DNA from: Gigantopelta aegis
Lineage: Eukaryota; Mollusca; Gastropoda; Neomphalida; Peltospiridae
DNA length: 64,000 nt
NCBI RefSeq assembly: GCF_016097555.1
Contig: NC_054713.1
Coordinates: 40,673,023-40,737,022, forward strand
Direction of reading: 5' to 3'
Position 1 is the first letter of the stretch. The number at the start of each line of letters is the position of its first letter. The notes under the pieces were generated by a model. The model did no database searches and was not told where the DNA came from. It was given only the letters and a program-made list of their open reading frames with translations. The translations under genes were made by a program, and so were the position numbers. Below, piece after piece: positions 9,251 through 20,317 of this stretch.

Positions 9251-12175
9251 ATGGAGAGTGGTTCTGTAGGGGCAGGTGCCCTTACGAAGTCCAAGATTCA
9301 AGACTCTTCCAGGGATGGAGGAAAGCATCAAGTAAAGCTTCCACAAAGTGATAGAAAGCTTCCACCCAGTGAAGATATTTCTAATATTAAAGAAAACGTG
9401 AACAACAATGCCAGTCTATCGTGTGATCCTGACTATGGCGAGGATGCAAGTGAAGCACATTACCAAGATTCTGCTTCTGCTCGTATTAATGATGATGTTC
9501 CAGTTGAGGTCAGAGAAGAGGCTGTGCATGATGATGTTCAGATGCAAAGTCACAATGTTGAGGATGCCTCCCATCCTTCAAATAATGGCCGTAGCAGTGT
9601 TACCGAAGCACAGGGCAATCATGTTACGACTACAATTACGACCACGACTAAAAAATCCAAACAGTGTTTACAAGTTGATGTAGGTGGTTGTGGAGACCAT
9701 AGAGATACTAATTCCACTTCCAAAGAGAAATCAGTGACCAGAAAGATTATAAAGGAAGAGAATGTTTGTGATGAGCTGCCAGTTTATAATGATATTGCAA
9801 TGGATCCTTCACCAAATTATCAAAACAATGCCACTAACTCTACACAGCATCCAGCTGACAACAGGACCAAAAGTCATTGTCGTGAAACAAAAATCTTAAT
9901 TCAGAATCGGCAGGCACTTGAGGAACAAGAAAAGATTGATAATGAAAACACTCAGATTCTGCTTGTGTATGTAGACGAAACCAGTAATGAATCTGTGCTG
10001 ATGGTTGATGAAAACAACACTCAAACAAAAGAAGACAACAAAACAGCTATGTCAACATCTAATCTTGTGGAAACTGTCATTGTTAAAAATGAACAGTCTA
10101 CAGAAGACAGTTTAAAAAAAACTATTGTTAAAGACGAGACAATCGATTCTGCTCCAAGCTGTAATTTGAAGACTGCTCGTCCTACAGAACACAAGCAAAT
10201 GGAAATCTGTGACACAGATGATAGTCGTAGAAATGGAAATATTGCAGACAATGTAGTCAGTGAAAGAAATGCTCCTAGATGTTCACCACGAACATCTGCT
10301 GTAAAGATTAACGGTGGTGCTGGTGATGTGAAATCAGTGATACCTGTGGAACCTGCTGCCACATATGGTAAAAAGCAAACCACTAATGGGCAGCAGGTTC
10401 TCCGTGTATCAAGCAGTAATAAGCCTTTAGAATCTGACGTGTTCAAAGAACCCAGTACATGTAGTCAACTTAAACAACCGACATTGGATGGAACCAGAAG
10501 GCAAAATGGAGAGAATGTCATTATGGGTTCTGACAACAACAATAATAGCAGCAGGGTAGCAAAATCTGAGACGGTCATTTCACAGTTTAACATGTTCCCC
10601 ACCGAAAAGGATGTCATGGCCGCAGTCTATCAGAACACGGCAGAGACTTCACATCTGACCGGCAACTGTGGCTTGATGAACAGTCAGAGCAGCTCCACAT
10701 CAGTTGTGTCCACACACAGTGGTTGCAGTTCTTACATACCAAGTGACCTTCAACCGAACTCTAGTTATCCTGAAGCACAAAGCTCACACTCAAAATGGTT
10801 TGCAAACCAGGTGAATCTTGCTGCGGCCTTGTGTGTGGCCAACAACAGCAGCTATCAGGATGTTCACGGATCATCACCTCTCATTCCACAGCGATCTCCA
10901 CAACAGAGAAATGTTTTCAGTCCATCGTATCAGAAGGATTTTTCCCAGTTTGTCCTGCAGAGCCCAAAACCGAATGTCCATGGCAATCAGAACATCTCGC
11001 CAAGCATGCTGTGTTCACCGTCAACGAATCTCTTTGAAACTTTGATGTATCAGAGTGAGAATCCATTTTCTCCATCAGCGTCCAGATCTGACACAGGTCG
11101 TAACTATAGCAACGTGCAAGACTTGGATGAGCTTATGTCTGCACAGCAGGCTTACCAGCCACGGCAGCCACCATGTTTTATGAACACTTCAGCTCACTCA
11201 ACCAGCCAGCAGGCAAACCGGTCTCAAGATGTAAACTGGAATAGCATGAACCAGCCAGCCACCCTGCCTGGTGTTGCCTCTTTGCTCCCTTCGAGCTCTG
11301 TACACCATGCAGAGGGAAGACCTAGCAGTAGCAGTGCAGGCCATACTCCTTACAATACGAGAGATAGATATGCAAGTAATTCTGTCTTACCAAGCATGAG
11401 TAACGTAGCCGTTGAACATGTCAGACCACAGAAAGATACAAACAGTTTGATAGCTTGTAACAGTAATGTGGTGATCGAGGAGTACACTGCAACCCAGTAT
11501 CAGGAGATCCTGCAGAGACCAGAATTGGGTCACGGACATGGCAATAGGAACTGGAATGCTGCACCTCATGAGGATCGGGATTGTCAAGGACGTCCAAATC
11601 AACACAAGACGAGACCTCGCAAACAGAACATAAGTGAATCAAGCAGCGCTCCCCATCTTGCGTCAAAGCAGTCATCTTCGGGGAAAGGCACGAAAAGAAG
11701 CCACAGCAACACGGATCACAGTGCTTCTGTGACTTCATCATCAACTAAAAAAGCCTGTCACTCACCAACTGAAGAAGACTCCAAGGGATACGTCAACTAT
11801 CAGATAGCCTCAACTATTCACACACTCAAGCCTAGACACATCGTATCTTGGTACATCGATTTCCTCATCAAGGAAAATGAGAACATCACAGATATGTCGC
11901 ATTCGTATTCCATCCCAGCTGGCATCTTCGATGACAGGGATTTCTACTTCATGGAGAGCCTGCTGAAAAGGATGTCGTTCCCCACAAAGAAATTTGCTAA
12001 CTGGATGCAGGTGAATTTTCCTAGCATTAATATCAATGCCATTGACTTCAGTGAGGGTCGGCGAAGACAGCAGAATTTCATCATCGACGAAGCCAAATAC
12101 TGGAGTGAGAGAACTCAAGTGGATATTATTAATGAAGTCTTCTACCATTTTCAGTCAGTTCGGGATCAGAAGTAA
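9251..12175 (+). CDS. Uncharacterised 974-aa, mostly disordered, probably nuclear protein (single coding exon)
   Basis: I do not recognise this protein. The start ATG (9251) has A at -3 and G at +4 and is preceded two codons upstream by an in-frame TGA, so the N-terminus is well supported; the reading frame is open to TAA at 12173-12175. Residues 1 to about 840 are low-complexity, rich in Ser, Asn, Gln, Thr and Asp, with no membrane segment or signal peptide. Basic patches near residues 785 (KTRPRKQ), 811 (KGTKR) and 834 (TKK) look like nuclear-localisation signals. Residues about 845-974 are different: they are rich in aromatic and hydrophobic residues and probably helical (SWYIDFLIKENENI, FANWMQVNFPSININ), so they are the likely folded domain. 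No zinc-finger, homeobox or BEN signature could be confirmed by eye. A strong acceptor (TTCTTCTGCAG, ending 9205) implies a 5' UTR intron. A role in transcription or chromatin is only a guess from composition. Confidence 0.8.
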   Translation: MESGSVGAGALTKSKIQDSSRDGGKHQVKLPQSDRKLPPSEDISNIKENVNNNASLSCDPDYGEDASEAHYQDSASARINDDVPVEVREEAVHDDVQMQSHNVEDASHPSNNGRSSVTEAQGNHVTTTITTTTKKSKQCLQVDVGGCGDHRDTNSTSKEKSVTRKIIKEENVCDELPVYNDIAMDPSPNYQNNATNSTQHPADNRTKSHCRETKILIQNRQALEEQEKIDNENTQILLVYVDETSNESVLMVDENNTQTKEDNKTAMSTSNLVETVIVKNEQSTEDSLKKTIVKDETIDSAPSCNLKTARPTEHKQMEICDTDDSRRNGNIADNVVSERNAPRCSPRTSAVKINGGAGDVKSVIPVEPAATYGKKQTTNGQQVLRVSSSNKPLESDVFKEPSTCSQLKQPTLDGTRRQNGENVIMGSDNNNNSSRVAKSETVISQFNMFPTEKDVMAAVYQNTAETSHLTGNCGLMNSQSSSTSVVSTHSGCSSYIPSDLQPNSSYPEAQSSHSKWFANQVNLAAALCVANNSSYQDVHGSSPLIPQRSPQQRNVFSPSYQKDFSQFVLQSPKPNVHGNQNISPSMLCSPSTNLFETLMYQSENPFSPSASRSDTGRNYSNVQDLDELMSAQQAYQPRQPPCFMNTSAHSTSQQANRSQDVNWNSMNQPATLPGVASLLPSSSVHHAEGRPSSSSAGHTPYNTRDRYASNSVLPSMSNVAVEHVRPQKDTNSLIACNSNVVIEEYTATQYQEILQRPELGHGHGNRNWNAAPHEDRDCQGRPNQHKTRPRKQNISESSSAPHLASKQSSSGKGTKRSHSNTDHSASVTSSSTKKACHSPTEEDSKGYVNYQIASTIHTLKPRHIVSWYIDFLIKENENITDMSHSYSIPAGIFDDRDFYFMESLLKRMSFPTKKFANWMQVNFPSININAIDFSEGRRRQQNFIIDEAKYWSERTQVDIINEVFYHFQSVRDQK

Positions 12176-12191
12176 TGAGCATGTGTTACCA

Positions 12192-12197
12192 AATAAA
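12192..12197 (+). terminator. Candidate poly(A) signal AATAAA
   Basis: AATAAA occurs within AAATAAATAAA 17 bp after the TAA stop of the 974-aa reading frame. It is the first canonical signal downstream; a longer 3' UTR is possible. Confidence 0.4.
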
Positions 12198-12364
12198 TAA
12201 ATTTAAAAACACCCCTCCAAGACCAAGGTGCATTGACAGTTGGCTTCAACTGATGACTGATGGCTTTTACACAAATTAAATTTCCTAAAAACAAAGTGAA
12301 AAAAATCTTTGCCATCGAGAAGTTTAGTATTTGATGCAAATTAACTGTTTTCATTTGTTGTATA

Positions 12365-12537
12365 CAGGGGTGGGAATTCTCCTCGGATCAGCTGTTTTCA
12401 TCTCATGGACAATCGCATTTTAATCATCCTTTACTCCAAAATGTGTCAGATGGCACAGATTTTAACCTAGGAGTTCAAGAATTTCCGGGACCCCTCTAGA
12501 TTTCCTCTTTTTCACAGTTCACCAATTCCCACCCCTG
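12365..12537. mobile_element. MITE with hAT-type TIR CAGGGGTGGGAATT
   Basis: CAGGGGTGGGAATT at the left and AATTCCCACCCCTG at the right are perfect inverse complements. TGTATA at 12359-12364 and 12538-12543 abuts both ends. Length 173 bp, non-coding. It lies in the probable 3' flank of the 974-aa gene. Confidence 0.9.
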
Positions 12538-12544
12538 TGTATAA

Positions 12545-13840
12545 CAGATGGCACTGCTGTTGACATTTTGACAAGTTACTGTTAATGTTTAAGTTTACAG
12601 TAATGAATGAATTTGGGTAAAGACACTTTGACTCACGAATCACGAGTCAAAATGTTTCTACTCATAGTTTTTTAGTTCATAAATTTCAGCCTGCTATGCA
12701 GCCATTTTTATTCATCTCATTTACATTAATGAAAACCTTACTTACTTTGGTACATGCCTATCAAAAGAAAGAGATGTAGTAGGAAATTTCATCGTTGTGA
12801 AAAATTCCATAGTACCAATGTCAGTGTTTCTGCCAGAAAAAAAATTTGGGGTATGGCGCTGTGCAATTGAATGCATCCATCAGTAAGGGGTATGGGAGGC
12901 CTCCCCCAAAAAGAAAATAAGTTACGTTTAGGGTTAGGGTTAAGAAAAGCATACAGTAATGATAAGAATAATTAATTTTGTCAAAAGGTTAACTTAAAAA
13001 ACCCTCATCTGCCAAAACTTTGGGTATGACACCATACCCGTTTTACCCTCTGGCAGAAATTCTTAGAATGGAAATTGCATTTTAAAAACTTTTAAAATTA
13101 CTTTATAAAAACAACTCATGGTAGCTTGAAAAATTGCATTTTGAAAATATTTTCGACTATACCTTATGGTTGAAATGTTTAGAAAATTTATTGTTGATCT
13201 GTGATGGCACACACAGGTGCTGTTACTACATGTAGTTTTAATAGAAAATACTCCAAACGACTTACGTTGTTTGTCGTTTCATCTTGAGACAGCTGAATGT
13301 GAACTTTTCTCTTTTGTGACATTTTCAGCTTTAAAGCCGTTTCCCCATAGATCAGTCAGCAAAAAGTGTGTTAATATATTTAATTAGGAATACATGTTGT
13401 GCTTGTTTGAAATTGTGGCAATTTACAGTTTGCAATTTAAATCCGTATTCATGTGACTATTCAGGCATTTAAATTGCTATCAGATACATGCTAGCAGAGG
13501 TTTGATTGTTCAGTTGAAAAGTCATGCACACAGGGACCATACCCCCCCAATCAATTTTTTTTTAAACTATTAAATTTTATAAAATCATACATACATAGTG
13601 TGGGTTGGCCCCCCAATATGGGTTACTCCCCCCCCCCCCCCCCCCAAAAAAAAATGACACACTAATACTGTGTTATCAGGGTTCAACAACTCCACTAGCC
13701 CTTGGTCCTGGCTAGTGAATTTTTGGTCTTGGCTACTGGAAATTATCAACTGTATTACTATAATACATAGGACACTAGCCAAAGTTTCTGTGAGGGATAG
13801 TGACTTTCTCAAACATTTGTTGAATACTGGTTGTTAGTCA
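12545..13840. other. Non-coding stretch after the 974-aa gene
   Basis: Apart from the MITE at 12822-13066 and a C/A homopolymer run at 13629-13654, nothing recognisable is seen. GGCTAGTGAATTTTT near 13711-13727 weakly resembles the CAGGGCTTCTAGA MITE interior. Confidence 0.6.
12822..13066 (+). mobile_element. MITE of the GTTTCTGCCAGA family (copy 1 of 4)
   Basis: Starts CAGTGTTTCTGCCAGA and ends CTCTGGCAGAAAT. Inside are GGGTATGGCGC, a TTAGGGTTAGGGTT stretch and a GGTATGACACCATACCCG palindrome near the right end. Related copies are at 18401-18607, 43477-43736 (reverse) and 54434-54664. Confidence 0.85.
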
Positions 13841-14420
13841 CCTACCGGTCCCATCAGAGGGGACTATGGCTTTCGTCTCCATCCATCCATCCTTCCTGTC
13901 TGTCTGTCTGTCCAATATAGTTTTTCTGGAGAAAAACAATTCCACAATGCCTAAACATATTGAGCTAAAACTTTGTATATAGGTTTATTATGTACGGTTA
14001 CATATCAAGTTTAACTTTAATGATGATTTACTGATTTTTTGAGAGTTATGGCCCTTGATGCCATATAACCGTAAATAAAATGTGTTGAGTGCGTCGTTAA
14101 ATAAAACATTAACTTCCTTGAATTTAGGAGATACAAATGTTTGTTTTCCCGATTTTATTTTTGCAATGCCTCAACATATTGAGCTAAAATTTTGTATATA
14201 GCTTTATTATGTACCGTTACAGATCAAGTTTGACTTTAATGCAGATTTACAAATTTTTTCACAATTATAACCCTTGAACTTTGGAGATAAGAAAAAAAAA
14301 AATCCTGACATTTTTTTTGCAATGCCTCAAGATATTGAGCTACAGTTTTGTGTATAGCTTTACCATGTTCTGTTAGGAGATGTGAAAAATGTTTGGGCAA
14401 GGTAGGTGAATTGTATTGCT
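13840..14420 (+). repeat. Dispersed repeat with CATAACTCT-type motif, interrupted by a SINE tail
   Basis: Repeated motifs are GAGTTATGGCCCTTGA, AAAATTTTGTATATAGCTTTA and AACAGATCAAGTTTGACTTTAATG, also seen (reverse) at 28548-29075 and as fragments at 34500-34690, 50375-50650 and 62620-62730. A 5'-truncated SINE tail 1 (14060-14117, ATAACCGTAAATAAAATGTG) sits in the middle. Confidence 0.7.
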
Positions 14421-14521
14421 TTAGTCTACTGTATTGAAAGGTGTATATGCTTGTATTTTATATTTTAATATAAAATTGATGAGGACCATTTCATATAAGG
14501 GGACCCCATTATGTTCCATAT

Positions 14522-15240
14522 GGAACACAGGATTTCTCACATCCCTAGCTATGCAAAACAGACCCATTCCATGACTTCAGCCCATGCGGAATAAATCTGT
14601 CTTGCATGGGCTATGACGTCAATGAATTTAATATGGGGAGTATTACGGCATTGGTAATATATGACATCATATCAATGTCAGTTGGTTAGTTTTAGATACA
14701 TGTATTTCTTTCTCTTATGAGCCTATTGTGATTGCATTTTGCGAAGGATGTTAACTCTATTGTTATGTTTATAACACTTTCAAATTAATATTTTGCGATT
14801 GAAACCTTCATTGTAAAAGCTATCTGGTTAATTTATAGTGTAAAATGTTATTTAACCCATGTCACAAACAAGGTCAAATAGAAAAGTTACTTATTCAGCC
14901 ATCTTTGTTACTGTTAGTCATATTTTTACCACCTCAGGTATACTTTTTTTTCTATCCCACATGGCCACATATGATGGATTCTTACATTCTCCCATCCCTA
15001 GCCATGCAAGACAGTCCCATTCCATGATGTCAGCCCATGCAGAATAAATCTGTCTTGTATGGTCTATGACGTCATTGAATTTAACATGGGGAGTATTACA
15101 GTGTTGGTAATATATGACGTCATATCAGTGCCAGTTGGTTAGTTTTAGATAAATATTTTGTTATTAAAACCTTCATTATAAAAACTATCTTGTTAATTTG
15201 TTGTGTTAAATTTTATTTAACACATGAAACAATGATGCGG
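14522..15240 (+). repeat. Two direct copies of a 250-350-bp segment
   Basis: 14522-14870 and 14970-15230 share CATGCRGAATAAATCTGTC, ATGGGGAGTATTAC, GGTAATATATGAC and TCAGTTGGTTAGTTTTAG in order. Copy 2 keeps a TGACGTCA palindrome where copy 1 has TGACATCA. Confidence 0.85.
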
Positions 15241-15357
15241 AAAATATGATAGTGTAGTTTATTTATAATAAAACGGTCAAATAAAGAAGTAACTTTTTAA
15301 GCCATCTTTGTTTGTTCGTGTAAAATAATGGTTTATTTATCGAATGGATGGGAGAAA

Positions 15358-15475
15358 AAAAAGAGACTCCATCATATGTGGTCATATGGGATAGGCAAGC
15401 CTTGTCCTGGGTCGAAATTTCCACCTCCTCAGGTGTACTTTTTCTATTTCACATGACCACATATGATGGGGTCTA
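15358..15475. repeat. Short inverted repeat around ACCACATATGATGG
   Basis: CCATCATATGTGGTCATATG (15368-15387) pairs with CATGACCACATATGATGG (about 15452-15469). It is probably part of the same repeat family as 14970-15230, which also contains CACATATGATGG. Confidence 0.65.
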
Positions 15476-15919
15476 TTATTGCAAATAATGTTAAAATCTC
15501 TGAAAAGTTTAATGATAAAAAGCTCTATATGTACAGCACTGGGCCTAGGAATAATTATTGAATTACACAAGATTGATTAAGTGTTTTAGTTTTAAAATTA
15601 TTTGAACAATGTTCAAGACTGGAGAAAAAGGGTGTTCCTTATATGCAATGGCCCATGAACATTGTGGTGTTTTTGATTAATAAGATAAGATTACTATTCT
15701 AAACTTTCTTAGTATGTGGTAACCTGGTAACCTCAAGAACCGTTGTCAACTTATTCCGATGATTGTTTTTTGTTGTTGGGTTTTTAAAGTGTTAACATGA
15801 TCACTCCTCAGTTGTTTACACCCAATTTTTAAACTGCATGTACATGTATTCATTCGGCAAACAAATAGCCATGTGTGTGTGTGTTGTTTTCACAATTCAC
15901 TTGTAAAATTCATTCTTTC

Positions 15920-16180
15920 ATATATTTGTTCCATTCATTCATTCATTCATTCATTCATTCAGTTATTTTCGTGCTTATATTCAGTTACGGTTAAAGCACG
16001 CTGTCCTGAACACACCTCAGCTATTTGGACTGTTTGTTGAGGACAGAGGGTTAGTTGTTAGTAGTTAGTGAGAGAGAAGTTGGCATACTGGCCTTACACC
16101 TACCAGTGAAGTCCTTAAACTCGCTCTGGGTGGGGGCTGTTACTGGGAGGTGAACCCAGTACCTACCAGCCTTATTCATT
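15920..16180 (-). mobile_element. SINE of the head-3 family (partial) preceded by (CATT)n
   Basis: (CATT)n at 15932-15960, then TTCGTGCTTATATTCAG, GCACGCTGTCCTG, GGACAGAGGGTTAGTTG and TGAACCCAGTACCTACCAGCC. The tRNA-like end is truncated. Confidence 0.8.
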
Positions 16181-16447
16181 CATTCGTTTATTCATTTCAA
16201 CTTATTTTCATGCTTATATCCAATTAAGGTTCAAGCACGCTATCCTGGGCATACACCTCAGCTATCTGTCCAGGACAGTGGGTTAGTTGTTAGTTGGTTA
16301 GCGAGAGAGAAGAGGGTGTAGTGGCCTTACACCTACCTATTAAGCCATTAAGAACTCACTCTGGGTTGGAGTTGGTACTGGGCTGCGAACCCTGTACCTA
16401 CCAGCATGTAGACCGATGGCTTAACCACTGCGCCACCGAGGCCGGTA
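16181..16447 (-). mobile_element. SINE of the head-3 family, complete head
   Basis: On the minus strand the head reads GGCCTCGGTGGCGCAGTGG (box A) and GGTTCGCAGCCC (box B), followed by the specific body (AGAGGGTGTAGTGGCC, CTATCTG.CCAGGACAGTGG). Confidence 0.88.
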
Positions 16448-16499
16448 GCCTTATTCATTCTATTCATCCATTTATTCACTTATCATTTCATTCATTCAT

Positions 16500-17285
16500 T
16501 CTGTTTACTTGATTACAAAAGCTCAGTTCTGTGAATTATTGTACATTATATCAACCAGTAATTCCCCAGATCCTCAGTATGTGTTAATTACCTTCGTAAA
16601 GTAAAACAAAATTTAATGTTACAGCTGAAAATTATATTCCCATTTCTTTCGGTGTTCAGTACATTATGACATTTTGGCACAGAAGATTGTTGCCATTTTA
16701 AGAGTTTAATTTTAATGTTCACAGAGGTTATTTACTTTTACTGAAAATGTTGCAAAGCACAAAAACCACATTTTTTTTAGGTTAATAAAATATTTATATC
16801 TATGCTTTGTCAGTTATATATTTTTCTTGTAATTTTTAAATAGCACTGATAAAAATGTAAATGTAAATTGAATTAATATTCATGTTTGTATTGAAAAACT
16901 AAATTATTTTGACCCCACTCCTCCTTCACAACAAACAGATAAACAAAAACAACCCACAGCCAAAACACTGGCACATTTGAGGGATTATCCAACATTTTCT
17001 GCCCTAGCAAGACTTGCAATTATTCCGCCCCTCAAACAAAAAACACATATTTAAAAACAACTTAACTTACAATAATATGTTTTAAATATAATACAATATA
17101 CAGATAAATTAATTTCGAATGACCTTTGTCCATAACCTATCCCGCTGATATTCCCCATTATTATTATCTTATTATTGAAGCGAGTTAGTTTTAAAATGAC
17201 CAGGATCCACATGGATTGACAGGTGCCCGCTTGTGAACAAAGCAAAATCAAGTTGAAAATGACAATGATTTCAAAGTGGGAAGGA
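16500..17285. other. Non-coding AT-rich stretch
   Basis: No exon-like frame, no inverted repeat and no recognised dispersed repeat were seen here. Confidence 0.6.
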
Positions 17286-17289
17286 AAGA

Positions 17290-17440
17290 AATGTTCAATT
17301 TAATGACGCACTCAACACATTTTATTTATGGTTATATGGCATCATGGGCTACTCTTTTCGATTAGCAGCAAGGGATTTTTTTATATGCACCATCTCACAG
17401 ACAGGATAGTACATATCATGGCCTTTGTTACAGACTACCA
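17290..17440 (-). mobile_element. SINE fragment, tail 1 - core
   Basis: TTTAATGACGCACTCAACAC, then a deletion of the tail centre straight to GGGCTACTCTTTTCG and the core; the head is missing. Confidence 0.8.
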
Positions 17441-18082
17441 ACTGCCAGCACAAAGTAGGCCAAAGTTTTGCTGTCATGACTTCAACGACCGTCCAGGTGC
17501 TAATCCGAGTGCTCTTACAACTCGATTCTCGTCATAACCCATTAGTTAATCTGAGCACATCTGTCTTAAGTTGGGAGTTGGGGAAAATTACAACCCAACC
17601 GTCGAGTTGATCAACTTTGTCGTGCCAGTTGACAGTCTGATCCTATCATAAGTGTATATAATTCTGAGTGTATAATTGAAAGTATAATCAAAACGACTAC
17701 CAACACTTCACCCTGACCATTCCCTGATATTTTGGGTATGCTGTTGAAAGACTAAAAGGAATTTGAAGAACCACAATGGAACAAAATGTGTTAGCCATTT
17801 ATTAATTAACAATCAATCAACACAAAATTTATAACTTTTAAAACACAGCAAAAACATTCAAAACCTGGTATCATAGGGCAGTTCCAGTACTGTTCACATA
17901 GGGGAGGCAAAGACACAGTTTATTTTGTTTAACAACACAACTACAGAACATTGATGTACTGTACTAACCATAATGCCTGAAACCGTAGTGGTATAGGGGT
18001 AGGTTAAAAAAAGTTCAAGATCAACTAACCATCGGCTATTGGATGTCAAATATTTGGTAATTTGTTATTAGTCTTATGTACA

Positions 18083-18391
18083 AAGAAAGAAAAAGAAAGA
18101 AATGTTTTATTTAACGATGCACGCAACACATTTTATTTATGGTTATATGGCATCAGACATGGTTAAGGACCACACAGATTTTGTTAGGAAACCTGCTGTC
18201 ACCACTACATGGGCTACTCTTTCCGATTAGCAGCAAGGGATCTTTTATTTGCGCTTCCCACAGGCAGGATAGCACAAACCATGGCCTTTGTTAACCAGTT
18301 ATGGAAAATCCCATGCCTCGACTGGGATCCGAACCCAGTACCTACCAGCCTGTAGACCGATGGCCTAACCACGATGCCACCGAGGCCGTCC
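18083..18391 (-). mobile_element. Nested SINE, tail 1 - core - head 2, with 11-bp target duplication
   Basis: TCTTATGTACA at 18072-18082 and 18392-18402 flanks a full unit: tail 1, core and head 2 (minus strand GGTGGCATCGTGGTTAGG, GGTTCGGATCCC). Confidence 0.88.
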
Positions 18392-18400
18392 TCTTATGTA

Positions 18401-18607
18401 CAGTGTTTCTGCCCGAAAGAAATTTTTGGGTGTGGCCCTGAATGCAACCACAGTCAACAGGGACTATGAGGTGCCACCCTCAGAAAGAAAATGGGTTAGA
18501 TTTTGGGTTAGGGTTAATTCTGTCGAAAGATTAACTTAAAAAAATTAAATCTGCAAAACAATTTGGGTATGGCACCATACACATTTTACCCTCTGATAGA
18601 AACCCTG
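18401..18607 (+). mobile_element. MITE of the GTTTCTGCC family (copy 2)
   Basis: Starts CAGTGTTTCTGCCCG and ends GATAGAAACCCTG, with the interior AAATGGGTTAG and TTTGGGTATGGCACCATAC shared with the 12822 copy. Confidence 0.85.
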
Positions 18608-18889
18608 TCTTAAGAGAACAAACCCATTACATTTTTCCATTAGTAGCAAGGAATTGTTTATATGCACCATCTCACAGACAGGATACTACATACCATGGCC
18701 TTCGATATACCAGTTGTGGTGCACTGGCTAGAATGAGAAATAGCCCAATGGGCCCACCAATCGATCCTAGACCGACCACACATCAGGTGAGCACTTTATA
18801 ATTATTATTTTATGCTCGTTAAGTCTACTGTAATTTTTTCTCTATACTAAAAGCCCCAACTACACAGGTTTATAATTAAATTTCTGTTA

Positions 18890-19040
18890 CATTCATTACA
18901 ACGTAACGTCATCCGATTGGTCCAGACGTAGCAATGGGAGTTTTATCATTTTTCGATGAACGTAAAAATTACGTCGTCGGGGAACGTCGTATTTGATGAC
19001 GTCATTTTATATAGGCAACTTGTCTTAATGAGCGTTATTG
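18890..19040. promoter_or_regulatory. CRE-like TGACGTCA followed by TATATA, function unknown
   Basis: TGACGTCA (18997-19004) sits a few bases before TTATATAG (19007-19014) in a patch of ACGTC-containing motifs. It resembles a compact promoter, but no gene follows on either strand, so it may be part of a transposon. Confidence 0.25.
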
Positions 19041-19117
19041 TTTATGGATAAAAAATAATTCAAAATAAATAAGTATGACGTTTTAGTGTTATTATTAGCA
19101 TGTATCATTCAAATTTA

Positions 19118-20021
19118 ATTATAAGTATTGTCGGTTATTTCTTTTACGTTCATCTGGGTATGAACAAAAAAAATCATCCGCAAACTTAAGTGAGAAGTTC
19201 TTGAGATAACAGTACATGTAGCTGTTCTGCTTACTCCCACTTGTTAAAAAAAAAGGTGGAAACCATTTGTTAATTTTAAAATCCTTTATAATTATTGGAT
19301 ACACTACATTGAACTGTCAACAATAAATACATTTATAGTTTATTTCATTATATTTTATGCTATTTTAAGCAGTTTGTATTGCACAAAAGCCTCTTGCTTC
19401 AGACTAGGACACTCGACCCGACAGAGCTCCGTACACAGGTGTTGACAGGTGTTGATTGTAACCAGTTGCAAATTCTGGGTCCTTTGTTTTAATTGGAGTG
19501 TAATACCTTGATGGCTTTCTAAACCAAGAATGGTGCTATCGTTAACGTCTGTTTAATCTCTTGACCGGCTCAGCGACTTTGATAAATGTCTAGCCTAGTG
19601 GCAGTCGATTGACACTACTGTAGGTCCAACTTCAGTGACTGGCGATATACTTAGGCAGACTTTAAAATCACAAACGTCTGAAACACCAGCCATATTGACC
19701 ACTATTTATTTATTATTTTAAATCATGCACGAGATACCGATGTCTGGGCTGGCCGGTCCACTTGACCGATAGGAATTTGTTCCAATAATAGAAATGGACA
19801 GGTGCTTCGGACCGACAAGAATGACAAAAGTGGGACCGGCAAACGCGCGTTTTTCAAAAATAATGTAGGTCTCAGAGATCAAGAATTGGTCCCAGACTGG
19901 GGAAAAATGGCTTTTCCCCACCACTGATGAGAACGGCTTCGCCGATTCACACAGTTTGCGGATGATTTTGTTTGTTCATACCCCGATGAACGTAAAAGAA
20001 ATAACAGACAATACTTAAATA
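19118..20021. mobile_element. Element bounded by about 68-bp inverted repeats
   Basis: 19118-19186 and 19954-20021 are inverse complements at roughly 90% identity (TTATTTCTTTTACGTTCATC and TATGAACAAA..AAATCATCCG shared). The 770-bp interior has no long reading frame. Confidence 0.7.
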
Positions 20022-20042
20022 ATCTGGGTTAACTGTCTACAC

Positions 20043-20317
20043 AGGAGATTGGACATAGCCCAGTGGTAAAGTTCACCTGATGTGTGGTTGAATTAGGATC
20101 GATCCCTGTCAGTGGGCCCATTGGACTTTTACGTTCCAGCCAGTGCTCCATGACTGGTATACCAAAGGCTGGTATAAAAGATCCCTTGCTGCATTAGGAT
20201 AAATGTAGCGGGTTTCCTCTGATGACTGCATGTCAGAATTAACAAATGTTTGACATCCAATAGCCCATGATTAATTAATCAATGTGCTCTAGTGGTGTCG
20301 TTAAACAAAACAATTTT
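20043..20317 (+). mobile_element. SINE, head 1 - core - tail 2
   Basis: Head 1 with box A (AGCCCAGTGGTAAAG) and box B (GGATCGATCCC), a shortened core (AAAAGATCCCTTGCTGCA) and tail 2 (TGACATCCAATAGCCC...GGTGTCGTTAAACAAAAC). Confidence 0.88.

Larger units (their letters stand above)
17919..18805 (-). mobile_element. SINE, tail 2 - core - head 1, split by a second SINE and a MITE
   Basis: The left part (17919-18082) ends in ATTGGATGTCAAATATTTGG...TTAGTCTTA. The right part (18608-18805) resumes TCTTAAGAGAACAAACCCAT, core, and head 1 (CCCAATGGGCCCACC...GATCCTAGACCGACC). The interrupting DNA is 18083-18391 (SINE) plus 18401-18607 (MITE). Confidence 0.8.

Noticed and set aside
12900-12960. Interstitial telomeric repeat (TTAGGGTTAGGG)
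   Set aside because: The motif is a constant part of the GTTTCTGCC MITE family and occurs at the same position in its other copies.
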